A stretch of DNA of 22,163 nt from JALHUB01 sp050010555 (GTDB lineage: Bacteria; Chloroflexota; Dehalococcoidia; DSTF01; JALHUB01): assembly GCA_050010555.1 (NCBI GenBank), contig JBEKKV010000035.1:1-22163 (forward strand), given 5' to 3'. The notes beneath the pieces were generated by a model. That model was given only the letters and a program-made list of their open reading frames with translations, did not search any database and was not told the origin of the DNA. The number at the start of each line of letters is the position of its first letter. Position 1 is the first letter of the stretch. The position numbers were made by a program, and so were the translations under genes. This document shows positions 8,884-16,172 of this stretch, piece after piece.

Positions 8884-9171
8884 ATGACCTACGTCATTAC
8901 CACGCCCTGCATCGACGTCAAGGACCGCGCCTGCGTCGACGTCTGCCCCGTCGACTGCATCCACGAAGACGGCGACGCCGACCGCATGCTGTACATCGAC
9001 CCCAACGAGTGCATCGACTGCGGCGCCTGCGAGCCGTCCTGCCCCGTCACCGCCATCTTCGCGGAGGACGACGTGCCGGACGGTGTGAAGGAGTTCTCGG
9101 CGCTCAACGCCCAGTGGTACCAGGACAAGGCCGCCGTTCGCGCGCGTGTGAACGCGATCAAGCCCGCCTGA
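8884..9171 (+). CDS. 7Fe/8Fe ferredoxin
   Basis: A 95-residue bacterial ferredoxin starting MTYVITTPCIDVKD. The first cluster site is C9, C17, C21-P (CX7CX3CP), the pattern of 7Fe ferredoxins binding a 3Fe-4S cluster; an additional C25 is present. The second is CIDCGACEPSCP (C43, C46, C49, C53), a 4Fe-4S site. The C-terminal extension (residues 58-95) is normal for FdxA-type proteins. It carries electrons at low potential in the cytoplasm. The frame opens at a TTG (8875), but that start is only one base after GGAGGTG (8867-8873); ATG 8884 gives the conserved N-terminus with an 11-base spacer, so I use it. TAGAAT at 8845-8850 may be the -10. Confidence 0.93.
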   Translation: MTYVITTPCIDVKDRACVDVCPVDCIHEDGDADRMLYIDPNECIDCGACEPSCPVTAIFAEDDVPDGVKEFSALNAQWYQDKAAVRARVNAIKPA

Positions 9172-9224
9172 CACCGGGCCGCATCTTCGACTTCAACGCG
9201 CATCGCGTCGGAGAACACTCGTAG

Positions 9225-9244
9225 GGGAGGGCTTTAGTCCTCCC
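9225..9244. terminator. Hairpin between convergent genes
   Basis: GGGAGG (9225-9230), loop GCTTTAGT, CCTCCC (9239-9244). It lies between the ferredoxin gene (+) and the lipoprotein gene (-), both reading towards it, so a two-way terminator is plausible. There is no T-tract on either side, so it is not canonical. GGCTTTAG occurs again about 30 bases to the right. Confidence 0.4.
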
Positions 9245-9276
9245 GCGAGTGGGGTAACGGCTTTAGGAACTGGATA

Positions 9277-9876
9277 TTACTCCGTAACCGTCGCCACTAC
9301 CGTAGGCCCCGCTTCCACCTTCGCGTCGGTGTTGGGCGACCAGCCGACAACCGCGCCCTTCTGCAGATCAACCCAGATGTCTATCCTCGTGACGTTCGAC
9401 AGCTTCGCCGTGTAGACAATGACCGAGTAGGTACTCTTCGCGCTGTCCGCCCAATTGATGCCCCGCCACTCTTCGTCCATTGTCGCCGGCTGCGTCAGAG
9501 TCAGAATCTGCACGCCGCCGATCAGTGTCCCCTGGCCGGTGTTCCACGTCGCCAGCTTGGAGCTGGCCACCGTGACGCCGCTGGTGAGGTTCGTAATCCT
9601 CGCATCACTGGACACAATGCTCAGCAACTGCTGCTGCTGGTCGGATGTCAGAGCGGGAGGGAGCGTTGCCGTCGCGCCCGGCACCGTCGAGGCGGACGGC
9701 GTCATCGGCGCGGCGGGAATCGTTGACGCGGGCGAAGTCGGCCCGCCGGCGGCAGTCGCCGTCGACGAGACCGGCGTTGGCGATGCCGAAGACGTGGACT
9801 TGCTCGAGCCGCACGCCGTGGACACCAACGCCAGCGCCGGCAAGATAACGAGACATGCGCGGATTATCCTTTTCAC
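9277..9876 (-). CDS. Predicted lipoprotein of unknown function
   Basis: A 199-residue exported protein. Residues 1-21 are a signal peptide (VKRIIR then a hydrophobic core ending VSTA) followed by C22, a likely lipid-anchor cysteine. Residues 25-75 are a Ser/Thr/Pro/Ala-rich linker. The C-terminal domain (about 78-199) contains TSDQQQQLLSIVSSD and YSVIVYTAKLSNVTRIDIWVDLQKGAVVGWSP, resembling small PepSY-like or beta-rich secreted domains, but I do not recognise a family. The frame is open to 10059, but that extension is Arg/Gly-rich; GTG 9876 has GGAGAGA just upstream and gives the signal peptide. It lies 89 bases after the second PAS gene and may be the last gene of that operon. Confidence 0.75.
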   Translation of the reverse strand: MKRIIRACLVILPALALVSTACGSSKSTSSASPTPVSSTATAAGGPTSPASTIPAAPMTPSASTVPGATATLPPALTSDQQQQLLSIVSSDARITNLTSGVTVASSKLATWNTGQGTLIGGVQILTLTQPATMDEEWRGINWADSAKSTYSVIVYTAKLSNVTRIDIWVDLQKGAVVGWSPNTDAKVEAGPTVVATVTE

Positions 9877-9965
9877 AGCTAATCTCTCCGTCCCTCGTTC
9901 GCCTGACCGCCGCTCAGCTCCGCCGCTGACGCCGCTGTCGGCAGTACCCAAGATCAATGAAGCCG

Positions 9966-10316
9966 TCACTCCTTCGGCGCGCGCACGTGGTGCGGAATCT
10001 CGGGCGGGACCGCTAGAAGCAGCTCCACCAGCCCGGCGAGCGTCCCATCCCGATACCACGGCGACTGATAGACCAGCGTCCTTACACCATCCCTCTCGAT
10101 CGTGTAGACGTTGGTCCCCTTCGTCCCCAGAAGTTCCTTGATCTTACTCTGCGAAGGCTCTTGGTGCACCTCGAACAGGCTCTTGCCCAGCAAATCGCGC
10201 CCGCCCCGGTTCGCGAACCATTCCACCGCCTTCGCGTTCATCTCGACGATCGTTCCGCCGACGTCGGAGACCACTACCGGCGCGGGAAACCCCTTGACCC
10301 ACTCGTTCTCTGCCAT
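9966..10316 (-). CDS. Single PAS-domain protein, copy B
   Basis: A 116-residue protein consisting of one PAS domain: GFPAPVVVSDVGGTIVEMNAKAVEWFANRGGRDLLGKSLFEV gives the first strands and helices, and VYTIERDGVRTLVYQSPWYRDGTLAGLVELLL the later sheet. No output domain (kinase, HTH, GGDEF) is attached, so it may be a stand-alone sensor or a partner in complex with another protein. It matches the upstream copy at about 84 of 116 positions in my ungapped hand alignment; most changes fall in residues 17-36 and 45-70, where a ligand pocket would be. The Shine-Dalgarno is GGAGGTGAAAG. Ligand and partner are unknown. Confidence 0.82.
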   Translation of the reverse strand: MAENEWVKGFPAPVVVSDVGGTIVEMNAKAVEWFANRGGRDLLGKSLFEVHQEPSQSKIKELLGTKGTNVYTIERDGVRTLVYQSPWYRDGTLAGLVELLLAVPPEIPHHVRAPKE

Positions 10317-10429
10317 CTTTCACCTCCCTGTGCAAAATGACCTCGGTGATCCGCCACTTACCCGCCCTGGCAACTGCCCAGCTTCGCGCCTGACGCCACC
10401 GTCGGGAACACTCGAAATCGATGAAGCCG

Positions 10430-10780
10430 TCATCCCTTCGGCGCGCGCACGTAGTGCGGAATCTCGAGCGGGGCCACCAGCAGCAACTGCACCAGTCCGG
10501 CGAACGCCCCGTCCCGATACCACGGCGACTGATAGACCAGCTTCCTTACGCCATCCCTCTCGAACGTGTAGACGTTGGTTTCCTTCGATGCTAGAAGCTC
10601 CTTGACCTTAATCCGCGCCGTCTCAGGAAGCGCGTCGAACAGGCTTGTGCCCAGCAAATCGCGCCCGCCGCGGTCCGCGTACCACTCCTCCGCCTCCGGG
10701 TTCATCTCGACGATCATCCCCTTCGCGTCAACGACGACCACCGGCGCGGGGAACCCCTTGACCCACTCGTTCTCCGCCAT
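10430..10780 (-). CDS. Single PAS-domain protein, copy A
   Basis: The upstream twin of the previous protein, also 116 residues with one PAS domain: GFPAPVVVVDAKGMIVEMNPEAEEWYADRGGRDLLGTSLFDALPE, then VYTFERDGVRKLVYQSPWYRDGAFAGLVQLLL. The first eleven residues and the C-terminal PWYRDG block are identical to copy B. No effector domain is present. It begins 74 bases after rmuC on the same strand, with GAGGTGAGAG before the ATG; a hairpin of GGGG/CCCC type near 10823-10843 lies between them. Membership of the upstream operon is likely but not certain. The fold is clear, the signal unknown. Confidence 0.82.
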   Translation of the reverse strand: MAENEWVKGFPAPVVVVDAKGMIVEMNPEAEEWYADRGGRDLLGTSLFDALPETARIKVKELLASKETNVYTFERDGVRKLVYQSPWYRDGAFAGLVQLLLVAPLEIPHYVRAPKG

Positions 10781-10854
10781 CTCTCACCTCGTACCGCGAA
10801 CGACCTTGCCAGAATGCCGCCATGCGGGGCTCGACCCCTGCAATCGATTCGCTC

Positions 10855-11892
10855 TCACGTCTCGAACTGCGACTGCTCCGGCAACTGCTCCAGTTCCGAT
10901 CCCAAAGGCAGCGCCAAACGATCTCCCAACCGGCCAACGTGCTTATCGACCTCGTCGAACTTCGCCTTCGCCCGCCCGATGTGCCCGCCGAGCACCGCGA
11001 ATTCCTCACGAAAACGATCGTATTCGCCCTCTATTCGCGACAGGTGGTCCATGATCTCCCGCGCCCTTTGTTCCACTCGCAGCCCATTCAACCCGAGGAC
11101 AACCGCCTGCAAATAAGCATAGAAACTGTTCGGAGAGACAGGGATGACCTTCTTATCCATGGCATACGTCCAGGCGCTCTCCTTCTCGTCCAGTTTTTCA
11201 TCCCGGAAGAAGGTTTCGTAATAGACGCCCTCTGCCGGTATATACATCAGCGCGAATCCGAACGTTCCCTCGTCCGGCGCAATGTACTTGCTCACGGCGT
11301 CAACATGCGTGCGCACGTCTCGCAGAAACGCCCGACGCAACGGCGTTCGTTCCTCGTCCGTCTCTGCCGCCACGACGCGATTGAAGCTCTCCATCGGAAA
11401 CTTCGAATCGACAGGTACCATCCCGTTCCCCAGGCGCACCACCGCGTCCACCATCTCCCCGTTTCGAAAGTGGTGCTGCATCTCATAGTTTTGCGGCACG
11501 ATCTGGGTCAACAAGTTCTCCAGCAGCAGCTCGCCGAACCCCCCGCGCATCTTCGGCGGCTTGAGGACGTTCTGCAGCTCGTCGATGTTCTTTCCGACCT
11601 CCAGCATCTGCGCGCTCGACGCCTTCAACTCGCCGAGCTGCTGCCCCACGTTCCGCATCGTCTCCGCCGTCGACGCGAACGACGTGTTCATCGTCTGCTG
11701 CACGCTGCTCAGCCCAGCCGACAGCCGCTGGTCCAGCCCTTCGATGCGCTGCTCAAGCCCCTGCTGCGTGATCGCCACGATCTGCGCCACGTTCGCGCCC
11801 GTGTCGACCCGCTGCGCCCGCAGCCGCTCCCACGCCAGCGCCCCAACGGCGACGACCAGCACGACCAGCAAAATGACAATCAACGCTTCCAT
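10855..11892 (-). CDS. rmuC: RmuC-family protein
   Basis: A 345-residue RmuC homologue. Residues 3-21 form an N-terminal membrane anchor, residues 28-105 a coiled coil rich in Gln and Glu, and residues 110-320 the RmuC domain. That domain has PKMRGGFGELLLENLL, VDSKFPMESFNRV, YIAPDEGTFGFALMYIPAEGVYYE and the VIPVSPNSFYAYLQAV block, all family hallmarks. Loss of rmuC in E. coli raises recombination at inverted repeats, and the domain is related to PD-(D/E)XK nucleases; direct activity is not well established. It starts 29 bases after the metallohydrolase stop and is very likely in the same operon, which would place a membrane-tethered DNA-processing factor beside an RNase J-like enzyme. Confidence 0.9.
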   Translation of the reverse strand: MEALIVILLVVLVVAVGALAWERLRAQRVDTGANVAQIVAITQQGLEQRIEGLDQRLSAGLSSVQQTMNTSFASTAETMRNVGQQLGELKASSAQMLEVGKNIDELQNVLKPPKMRGGFGELLLENLLTQIVPQNYEMQHHFRNGEMVDAVVRLGNGMVPVDSKFPMESFNRVVAAETDEERTPLRRAFLRDVRTHVDAVSKYIAPDEGTFGFALMYIPAEGVYYETFFRDEKLDEKESAWTYAMDKKVIPVSPNSFYAYLQAVVLGLNGLRVEQRAREIMDHLSRIEGEYDRFREEFAVLGGHIGRAKAKFDEVDKHVGRLGDRLALPLGSELEQLPEQSQFET

Positions 11893-11921
11893 CGTTCCGC
11901 CCCCTGCCTATCGATCGGACG

Positions 11922-13547
11922 TCACCTTATCTCGATTCGCTGCGCGTACTCTGGAACGATAACCTCGATCCCGCTCCCCTTCAACCCCTCGACGAAATAC
12001 CCCGGCGACTCCGTGTGCACGCTCACCATCGTCTGCGGCGCGATCTCCTGGATCAGCTCCAGCAGGTCGCCCGCCGTCGCGTGCCCCGACGCGTGCAGGC
12101 CCGGATGCTCCAGCCCGCGCTTGCCCGACTCGTCGATGTACGGCAGCCCCTTGCCTTCCATCCCGAAGTGCCGCAGCCAGTTGTGCAGCCGCCGGAAGTC
12201 GATGTCCTGCTCCTCGCTGTAGCTCTCACTCGACGAATAGATGTACTTGCCGCCCTGCGGCTGCATATCGATAAGGTTCTTCACGTCCCAGAAGCTGAAG
12301 CACACAATGAAGTCGCCGCCCGACGCCTTGACGTCCGGCCCCGTGACCAGCCGGCTCGCGTACCTGTCGCGAAGCGTCTGCTCCCAGAACGACGGTGCCG
12401 CCTTCAAGTCGCGATAGATCAGCATCTCCGGCGAATCGCCCACCGTCGGCACCTCATTTGATGCGAGCCGCATCTTCTCCAGCAGGAACGCATCCTTCGC
12501 CAGCACCACCAGCTTCCGATTCGTCGCCCGCGCTACGTCGAGGAACGTGCACAGCCGCTCGACGTTCCGCGGCCCGAAGTCGGCGATCACCAGCCCGTCG
12601 GTCGCGTGCACCTCTTGCAGGACGTTCTCCCCGACCTCTTTCTCCGTCATCTGCTCGTCCTGCCCCCTCGCGGCGCCGGCGCGCGTCCCCTCGCAGACCA
12701 GCGCCCGCGGCCGTAGCGCCTTCGCCTCCGCGACGAAGCGACGCGTCATCTCCCCGCGCGACCCGTGCAGTCGCAGGTCGCCCGTGTAGACGATCCAGCC
12801 GGCGCTTGTCTCCACCGCCCAGGCGCAGGCCCCGTAGACCGAGTGGTCCACCGGGAAGTGGCGCACCTGCAGCCCGCCGACCTGGTCGCACGACGAATCG
12901 CACTCGCAGCATTGCAGGTTGCGGCCCGTGCCCGGCTTCTGACGCCAGAACCGCGCCGCCTCCTCGCTCAGCCCGTCGACCAGCACGAATGGACGCAGCT
13001 TGTACGGGTTCTTGCGCCAGTCGCTGCCCTTGATGATGTCGTAGTCGGGGTCCACCTCGCGCGGCGCGAAATAGCAGACCTCCTTCTCCAGCTCCGCGAT
13101 CCCGCTGTCCTGCATCGACTTCGCGATGAACGCCGTCATCGCCGTCGAGTAGATGGGGATGTCCTCGCGCAGGAACGAAATGTAGCCCGTGTGGTCGATA
13201 TGCGCGTGCGACACCAGCACCGCGTCCACGTGGTCGATAGCCGCGTAGCCCGGGTGATCGCGATATCGCTCCCAGACGCCGCCGGGCGGGATGAGATCGC
13301 TGCGGTAGATGCCCTCGATGCGCGGGAGCAGCGGACCGAAGAAGATCCCCTGCTCGTTCGTGTACTGCATTTCCAGGAGGTCGAGCAGGCCGGCGCCGGG
13401 TCGTGGCTTGAGGTATTCTTCGAAATACTGCTCGCGCACCTTGAACGATGTGCCGAAATCGAAGAACAGGCGCGTGTCGCCGTCCTCCAGCAGGATCTTG
13501 TTCCCGCCGATGCTCCTTGCCCCCCCGTAGACCGTAATCGCCGTCAA
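11922..13547 (-). CDS. RNase J-like beta-CASP metallo-hydrolase with Cys cluster
   Basis: A 541-residue metallo-beta-lactamase-fold protein with RNase J/CPSF-like features. The metal motif HAHIDH is at 114-119, further ligands are likely H235 (VDHSVYG) and D257 (YTGDLRLHG), and the beta-CASP part runs from IADFGPRNVER (about 321) to HASGHA (H489) and VSVHTE (H511). This order fits a nuclease, but N-terminal and insert regions differ from canonical RNase J. Unusual is the cluster CCECDSSC (C213, C214, C216, C220), placed just before the H235 motif, which could bind zinc or an iron-sulphur centre. The start is TTG 13547, overlapping the TGA of the upstream HEAT gene as TTGA; no nearby ATG fits. 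Substrate is unknown; RNA is the best guess. Confidence 0.85.
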   Translation of the reverse strand: MTAITVYGGARSIGGNKILLEDGDTRLFFDFGTSFKVREQYFEEYLKPRPGAGLLDLLEMQYTNEQGIFFGPLLPRIEGIYRSDLIPPGGVWERYRDHPGYAAIDHVDAVLVSHAHIDHTGYISFLREDIPIYSTAMTAFIAKSMQDSGIAELEKEVCYFAPREVDPDYDIIKGSDWRKNPYKLRPFVLVDGLSEEAARFWRQKPGTGRNLQCCECDSSCDQVGGLQVRHFPVDHSVYGACAWAVETSAGWIVYTGDLRLHGSRGEMTRRFVAEAKALRPRALVCEGTRAGAARGQDEQMTEKEVGENVLQEVHATDGLVIADFGPRNVERLCTFLDVARATNRKLVVLAKDAFLLEKMRLASNEVPTVGDSPEMLIYRDLKAAPSFWEQTLRDRYASRLVTGPDVKASGGDFIVCFSFWDVKNLIDMQPQGGKYIYSSSESYSEEQDIDFRRLHNWLRHFGMEGKGLPYIDESGKRGLEHPGLHASGHATAGDLLELIQEIAPQTMVSVHTESPGYFVEGLKGSGIEVIVPEYAQRIEIR

Positions 13548-14227
13548 CGCTTGCCGCCTCTCGACGTGGCCGGTCTAGAGCGCCTTGTGGGCTCATCATC
13601 CCGGTACACCTTTTTCGGGTTCTGCAGCGCCTCTTCTACAGAAGGCCTTCGTGCCCACCAGGCCATGTACTTTTCGAAGTAATCAGGCGCGGCTGCTTTC
13701 AATTTGCTGCGCAGCAACACGATCTCCTTCTCGTGCTCCGGATACCGCAGATTCTGCAGATCATTGACAATCGCCCGAACGTCCGGATCACGCGTGGCCG
13801 GTGGCCGCAACTGCGTTTCGACGACGCTCACGGGCGCGCGCACCGAATCGAGCCGGAGTTTCTTCAGCGCGCCCCCTATGGCCATTCTCACGCCTTCGTT
13901 GTGCTCCTCCTCCAACCTTCCGCGTAAGAAACCCTCAAGATCATCGAGCCCAACTTCGCCTAGAGCCCAAGCACACTTTATTCGAATCTGCACATCCCCA
14001 CTCTTCAGTCCATCCTTGAGGGAAGGAATCGCGGCTCTATACCTGAGTTTGCCGAGGGCCCATGCGCAGCGAGCTTGAAAGAAATGGTCAGTAGAGTCAC
14101 GAAAGTGCCGCAGGATATCGTCGGCGATCTCGCGCACGTCGAGTTTCACCGCTGCCGAAAGAGCGTTGTCCTTGCTCTTAGCTCGTTCAGACTGCAACTG
14201 CTTTCGAAGGGCTTCGACCCTGTCCAT
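13544..14227 (-). CDS. HEAT-repeat protein
   Basis: A 227-residue protein with helical repeats between residues 25 and 120: FFQARCAWALGKLRYRAAIPSLKDGL, VQIRIKCAWALGEVGLDDLEGFL and GVRMAIGGALKKLR are three clear HEAT/PBS-lyase-type units. The remainder (about 135-227) has a charged helix, a FEKYMAWWARR segment and a basic tail. HEAT scaffolds bind proteins or nucleic acid; with a nuclease-like gene overlapping its stop by one TTGA, a partner role for that enzyme is a reasonable inference. GGAG precedes the ATG by four bases. Base composition is somewhat lower in GC than in the flanking genes. It is the first gene of the leftward operon. Confidence 0.8.
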   Translation of the reverse strand: MDRVEALRKQLQSERAKSKDNALSAAVKLDVREIADDILRHFRDSTDHFFQARCAWALGKLRYRAAIPSLKDGLKSGDVQIRIKCAWALGEVGLDDLEGFLRGRLEEEHNEGVRMAIGGALKKLRLDSVRAPVSVVETQLRPPATRDPDVRAIVNDLQNLRYPEHEKEIVLLRSKLKAAAPDYFEKYMAWWARRPSVEEALQNPKKVYRDDEPTRRSRPATSRGGKR

Positions 14228-14267
14228 GGAACTCCGCTCCCTATGTGCTTACCGCCTTCGAACACTT

Positions 14268-14276
14268 ATTCTAGCA
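14268..14276 (-). promoter_or_regulatory. Extended -10 promoter for the HEAT operon
   Basis: On the minus strand this reads TGCTAGAAT (TG-C-TAGAAT). The predicted start is near 14261, about 34 bases before the ATG at 14227. A TTGACG lies only 7 bases upstream of the -10 and cannot be its -35. The promoter is directly next to dispersed repeat copy 3, which begins about 29 bases further upstream. Confidence 0.45.
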
Positions 14277-14304
14277 CTGCCGTCAACTTGCAAACAGAGG
14301 AAGT

Positions 14305-14431
14305 GCAGAAGGAGAAGGCTCCTTCTGCAGGGGTTTCAAAGGGGTGTCCCCTTTGAGATTCTTGATAAACATATCTGGGCGGGAGGGTGGGCAAGAGAAG
14401 CGTCATCTCCCAGACGCGGCAGCAGCGCGGG
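14305..14431 (+). repeat. Dispersed two-hairpin/G-quadruplex repeat, copy 3
   Basis: Hairpin I is a perfect 10-bp stem GCAGAAGGAG (14305-14314), loop AAGG, CTCCTTCTGC (14319-14328); it lacks the GCGAAGC centre of the other copies. Hairpin II is CAAAGGGG (14337-14344), loop TGT, CCCCTTTG (14348-14355). After a 21-base spacer comes GGGCGGGAGGGTGGG (14377-14391), then CAAGAGAAGCG. GCGGCAGC near 14416-14423 recurs in copy 2. Unlike copies 1 and 2, its neighbours (HEAT operon and glyQS) lie on the opposite strand, so the element is not simply a 5' leader of a flanking gene. Confidence 0.82.
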
Positions 14432-14542
14432 GCACTCGGGGGCCGCCCCCCGACGCCCTCGACCCGTGCGACCAAACCCTGGAGATCCCGCCTGCGGACA
14501 TGTATTCTAGCCTGGGAAACCATTGTTGCCAAAGGAGAAACC

Positions 14543-14578
14543 ATGTCTCTCGGAGACCCCGACCCGGCGTCAAGCTAG
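14543..14578 (+). CDS. Possible 11-codon mini-ORF with strong RBS
   Basis: The peptide would be MSLGDPDPASS. The only support is a good ribosome-binding site, AAAGGAG five bases before the ATG, and a loose promoter upstream (TGGAGA, 17 bases, TATTCT ending near 14512). The frame stops just before the 10-bp inverted repeat at 14598, which could terminate such a transcript. It could equally be the decayed 5' end of a lost gene. I see no homology. Confidence 0.2.
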   Translation: MSLGDPDPASS

Positions 14579-14597
14579 TCCAAAACGCGAGCCTTTC

Positions 14598-14624
14598 GGC
14601 GCCAATTCGACGCAAATTGGCGCC
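14598..14624. repeat. 10-bp inverted repeat
   Basis: GGCGCCAATT (14598-14607), loop CGACGCA, AATTGGCGCC (14615-14624); the arms match perfectly. On the + strand ATATTTCG follows, a poor T-tract, so it could be a weak terminator or a dyad-symmetric binding site. Confidence 0.55.
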
Positions 14625-14729
14625 ATATTTCGAATCTGAGTGTGCGCGTCCCGAATCTGGAAAGAACGCGAAAAAATAATTGAATTCAATGGGTCAATTC
14701 AAACGGCTGCCGCGAACCCCCAAGCCGTA

Positions 14730-14751
14730 GCCGAGGCTTTCCAGCCTCGGC
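14730..14751 (-). terminator. Hairpin after glyQS
   Basis: GCCGAGGCT (14730-14738), loop TTCC, AGCCTCGGC (14743-14751): a perfect 9-bp stem six bases past the glyQS stop. On the minus strand the sequence after it is TACGGCTTGG, without a T-tract, so it is a non-canonical terminator or an RNA 3'-end stabiliser. Confidence 0.5.
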
Positions 14752-14757
14752 CCCTCC

Positions 14758-16080
14758 TCAGCACGGCGGCAGCCGCTCCCGGAGCGCCTCCACCAGCCCC
14801 TCCACCGGCACCCGTACCTGCTCCATCGAGTCCCGCTCCCGGATAGTCACCGCCCGGTCCTCCAGCGTATCGAAGTCCACCGTCACACAGAACGGCGTCC
14901 CAATCTCGTCCTGCCGACGGTACCGCCGCCCGATGCTCTGCGCGTCATCGTACGCCGTCATGAAGTGCGGCCGCAGCAGCGACCACACCTCGCGCGCCGT
15001 CGGCACCAGCTTCTCGTTGCGACTCAGCGGCAACACCGCCGCCTTGATCGGCGCCAGACGCGGGTCCAACTTCAGGAGCACCCGCTTCTCGCCGCGCACC
15101 TCCTCCTGCCGGTAAGCGTCGACGATGAACGCCAGCAGCGGCCGGTCCACCCCGGCGGATGGCTCGATGATGTAAGGCACCACGTGCTCGCCCTTCTCCT
15201 CGTCGAAGTAGCTCAGCGTCACCCCGCTCTCCTTCGAATGCTGCTGCAGGTCGAAGTCCCGCCGGTTCGCGATGCCCTCCAGCTCCAGCCAGCCCATCGG
15301 GAACAGGTACTCCACGTCCGAGCACGCCGCCGCGTAGTGCGCCAGGTCCGCCGCGTCGTGCGCCGTCAGCCGCAGGTTCTCCGGCCGCAACCCCAGGTCG
15401 ACGTACCAGCGCAGACGCTCCTGCATCCAGTACTCGTGCCAGCGCTGCGCCTCCTCCGGCCGCATGAAGAACTCGATCTCCATCTGCTCGAACTCCCGCG
15501 TCCGGAAGGTGAAATGGCGCGGGTTCACCTCGTTGCGGAACGACTTCCCGATCTGCGCCATCCCGAACGGCAGCTTCTTGCGGGTGCTCGTCAGCACGTT
15601 CTCGAAGTTCACGAACATCCCCTGCGCCGTCTCCGGCCGCAGATAAACGACGCTCGCCTCGTCTTCCAGCGGCCCCGCGAACGTCTTGAACAGCAGGTTG
15701 AACATCCGCGCATCGGTGAACTGCCCGACAGCGCCGCAGTTCGGGCACCTGTCCTCCTCGATCTCGTCCGCGCGGAAGCGGGCCTGGCAGTTGCGGCAGT
15801 CGACCATCGGGTCCGCGAACGTCGCGACGTGCCCGCTGGCCACCCAAACCTTCGGATGCATCAGGATCGACGCGTCCATCCCCACCATGTCGTCGCGCTC
15901 CTGCACGTTCGTCCGCCACCAGGCGCGCTTGATGTTGTTCTTCATCTCCACGCCGAGCGGCCCGTAGTCCCAGGCGCCGGCCAGGCCGCCGTAGATCTCG
16001 CTGCTCTGGAATATGAAGCCTCGCCGCTTGCACAGCGAGACGATCTCGTCCATATCGACGCTGTTCATCGTTTCCGTCAC
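14758..16080 (-). CDS. glyQS: Glycyl-tRNA synthetase (alpha2 type)
   Basis: A 440-residue class II aminoacyl-tRNA synthetase that charges tRNA-Gly. The N-terminus (MDEIVSLCKRRGFIFQSSEIYGG and AWDYGPLGVEMKNNI) is typical of the single-chain dimeric enzyme. A zinc-ribbon-like insert uses C95/C98 and C112/C115. YLRPETAQGMFVNF (146-159) and FRNEVNPRHFTFRTREFEQMEIEFF carry the class II glycine-recognition residues, and the C-terminal anticodon-binding domain (from about 345) has the usual LAPIKAAVLPL. Slightly short compared with the common 455-465 residues. ATG 16080 is taken as the start; M5 and M10 are alternatives. A consensus promoter lies 47-75 bases upstream. No T-box leader was seen. Confidence 0.95.
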   Translation of the reverse strand: MTETMNSVDMDEIVSLCKRRGFIFQSSEIYGGLAGAWDYGPLGVEMKNNIKRAWWRTNVQERDDMVGMDASILMHPKVWVASGHVATFADPMVDCRNCQARFRADEIEEDRCPNCGAVGQFTDARMFNLLFKTFAGPLEDEASVVYLRPETAQGMFVNFENVLTSTRKKLPFGMAQIGKSFRNEVNPRHFTFRTREFEQMEIEFFMRPEEAQRWHEYWMQERLRWYVDLGLRPENLRLTAHDAADLAHYAAACSDVEYLFPMGWLELEGIANRRDFDLQQHSKESGVTLSYFDEEKGEHVVPYIIEPSAGVDRPLLAFIVDAYRQEEVRGEKRVLLKLDPRLAPIKAAVLPLSRNEKLVPTAREVWSLLRPHFMTAYDDAQSIGRRYRRQDEIGTPFCVTVDFDTLEDRAVTIRERDSMEQVRVPVEGLVEALRERLPPC

Positions 16081-16126
16081 GTCTAACCTCGCACTCTAGC
16101 TCTTGACGGCGCTTGGGGATGCCTGA

Positions 16127-16155
16127 AAGGTAGCAGTTTCGCCACGGAGAGTCAA
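16127..16155 (-). promoter_or_regulatory. glyQS promoter
   Basis: On the minus strand TTGACT (16150-16155), a 17-base spacer, then TACCTT (16127-16132) preceded by TGC. Both boxes are well placed, with transcription starting near 16120, giving a leader of about 40 bases. Its -35 is 17 bases from the -35 of the rightward promoter. Confidence 0.65.
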
Positions 16156-16172
16156 AGACGAACCGATTCTCC

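Larger units (their letters stand above)
9900..10780. repeat. Tandem duplication containing the two PAS genes
   Basis: Two units, about 9900-10316 and 10364-10780, each hold one 116-codon PAS gene plus roughly 65 bases of downstream flank. The flank is still alignable (for example, both have AATGAAGCCGTCA-like and CGATGAAGCCGTCA-like sequence just before the stop). So the duplication unit was larger than the coding sequence. Confidence 0.75.
14432..14757. other. Long intergenic stretch before glyQS end
   Basis: This stretch has no full-size gene. From left to right it holds a 7-bp GC hairpin (TCGGGGG, loop CCGC, CCCCCGA; 14436-14453), a possible mini-ORF at 14543-14578, a 10-bp inverted repeat at 14598-14624, an AT-rich patch at about 14666-14705 with the 12-bp palindrome ATTGAATTCAAT (14679-14690), and a hairpin near the glyQS stop. 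The AT-rich patch is a sharp drop from the surrounding GC content and may mark inserted or protein-binding DNA. Confidence 0.5.

Noticed and set aside
11922..13547. Calling the beta-CASP protein RNase J (rnj)
   Set aside because: Motifs fit the superfamily, but the Cys insert and long N-terminal loop differ from canonical RNase J, so only the superfamily is claimed.
16081..16126. T-box or glycine riboswitch upstream of glyQS
   Set aside because: The promoter leaves only about 40 leader bases and no T-box core or glycine aptamer motif is visible.
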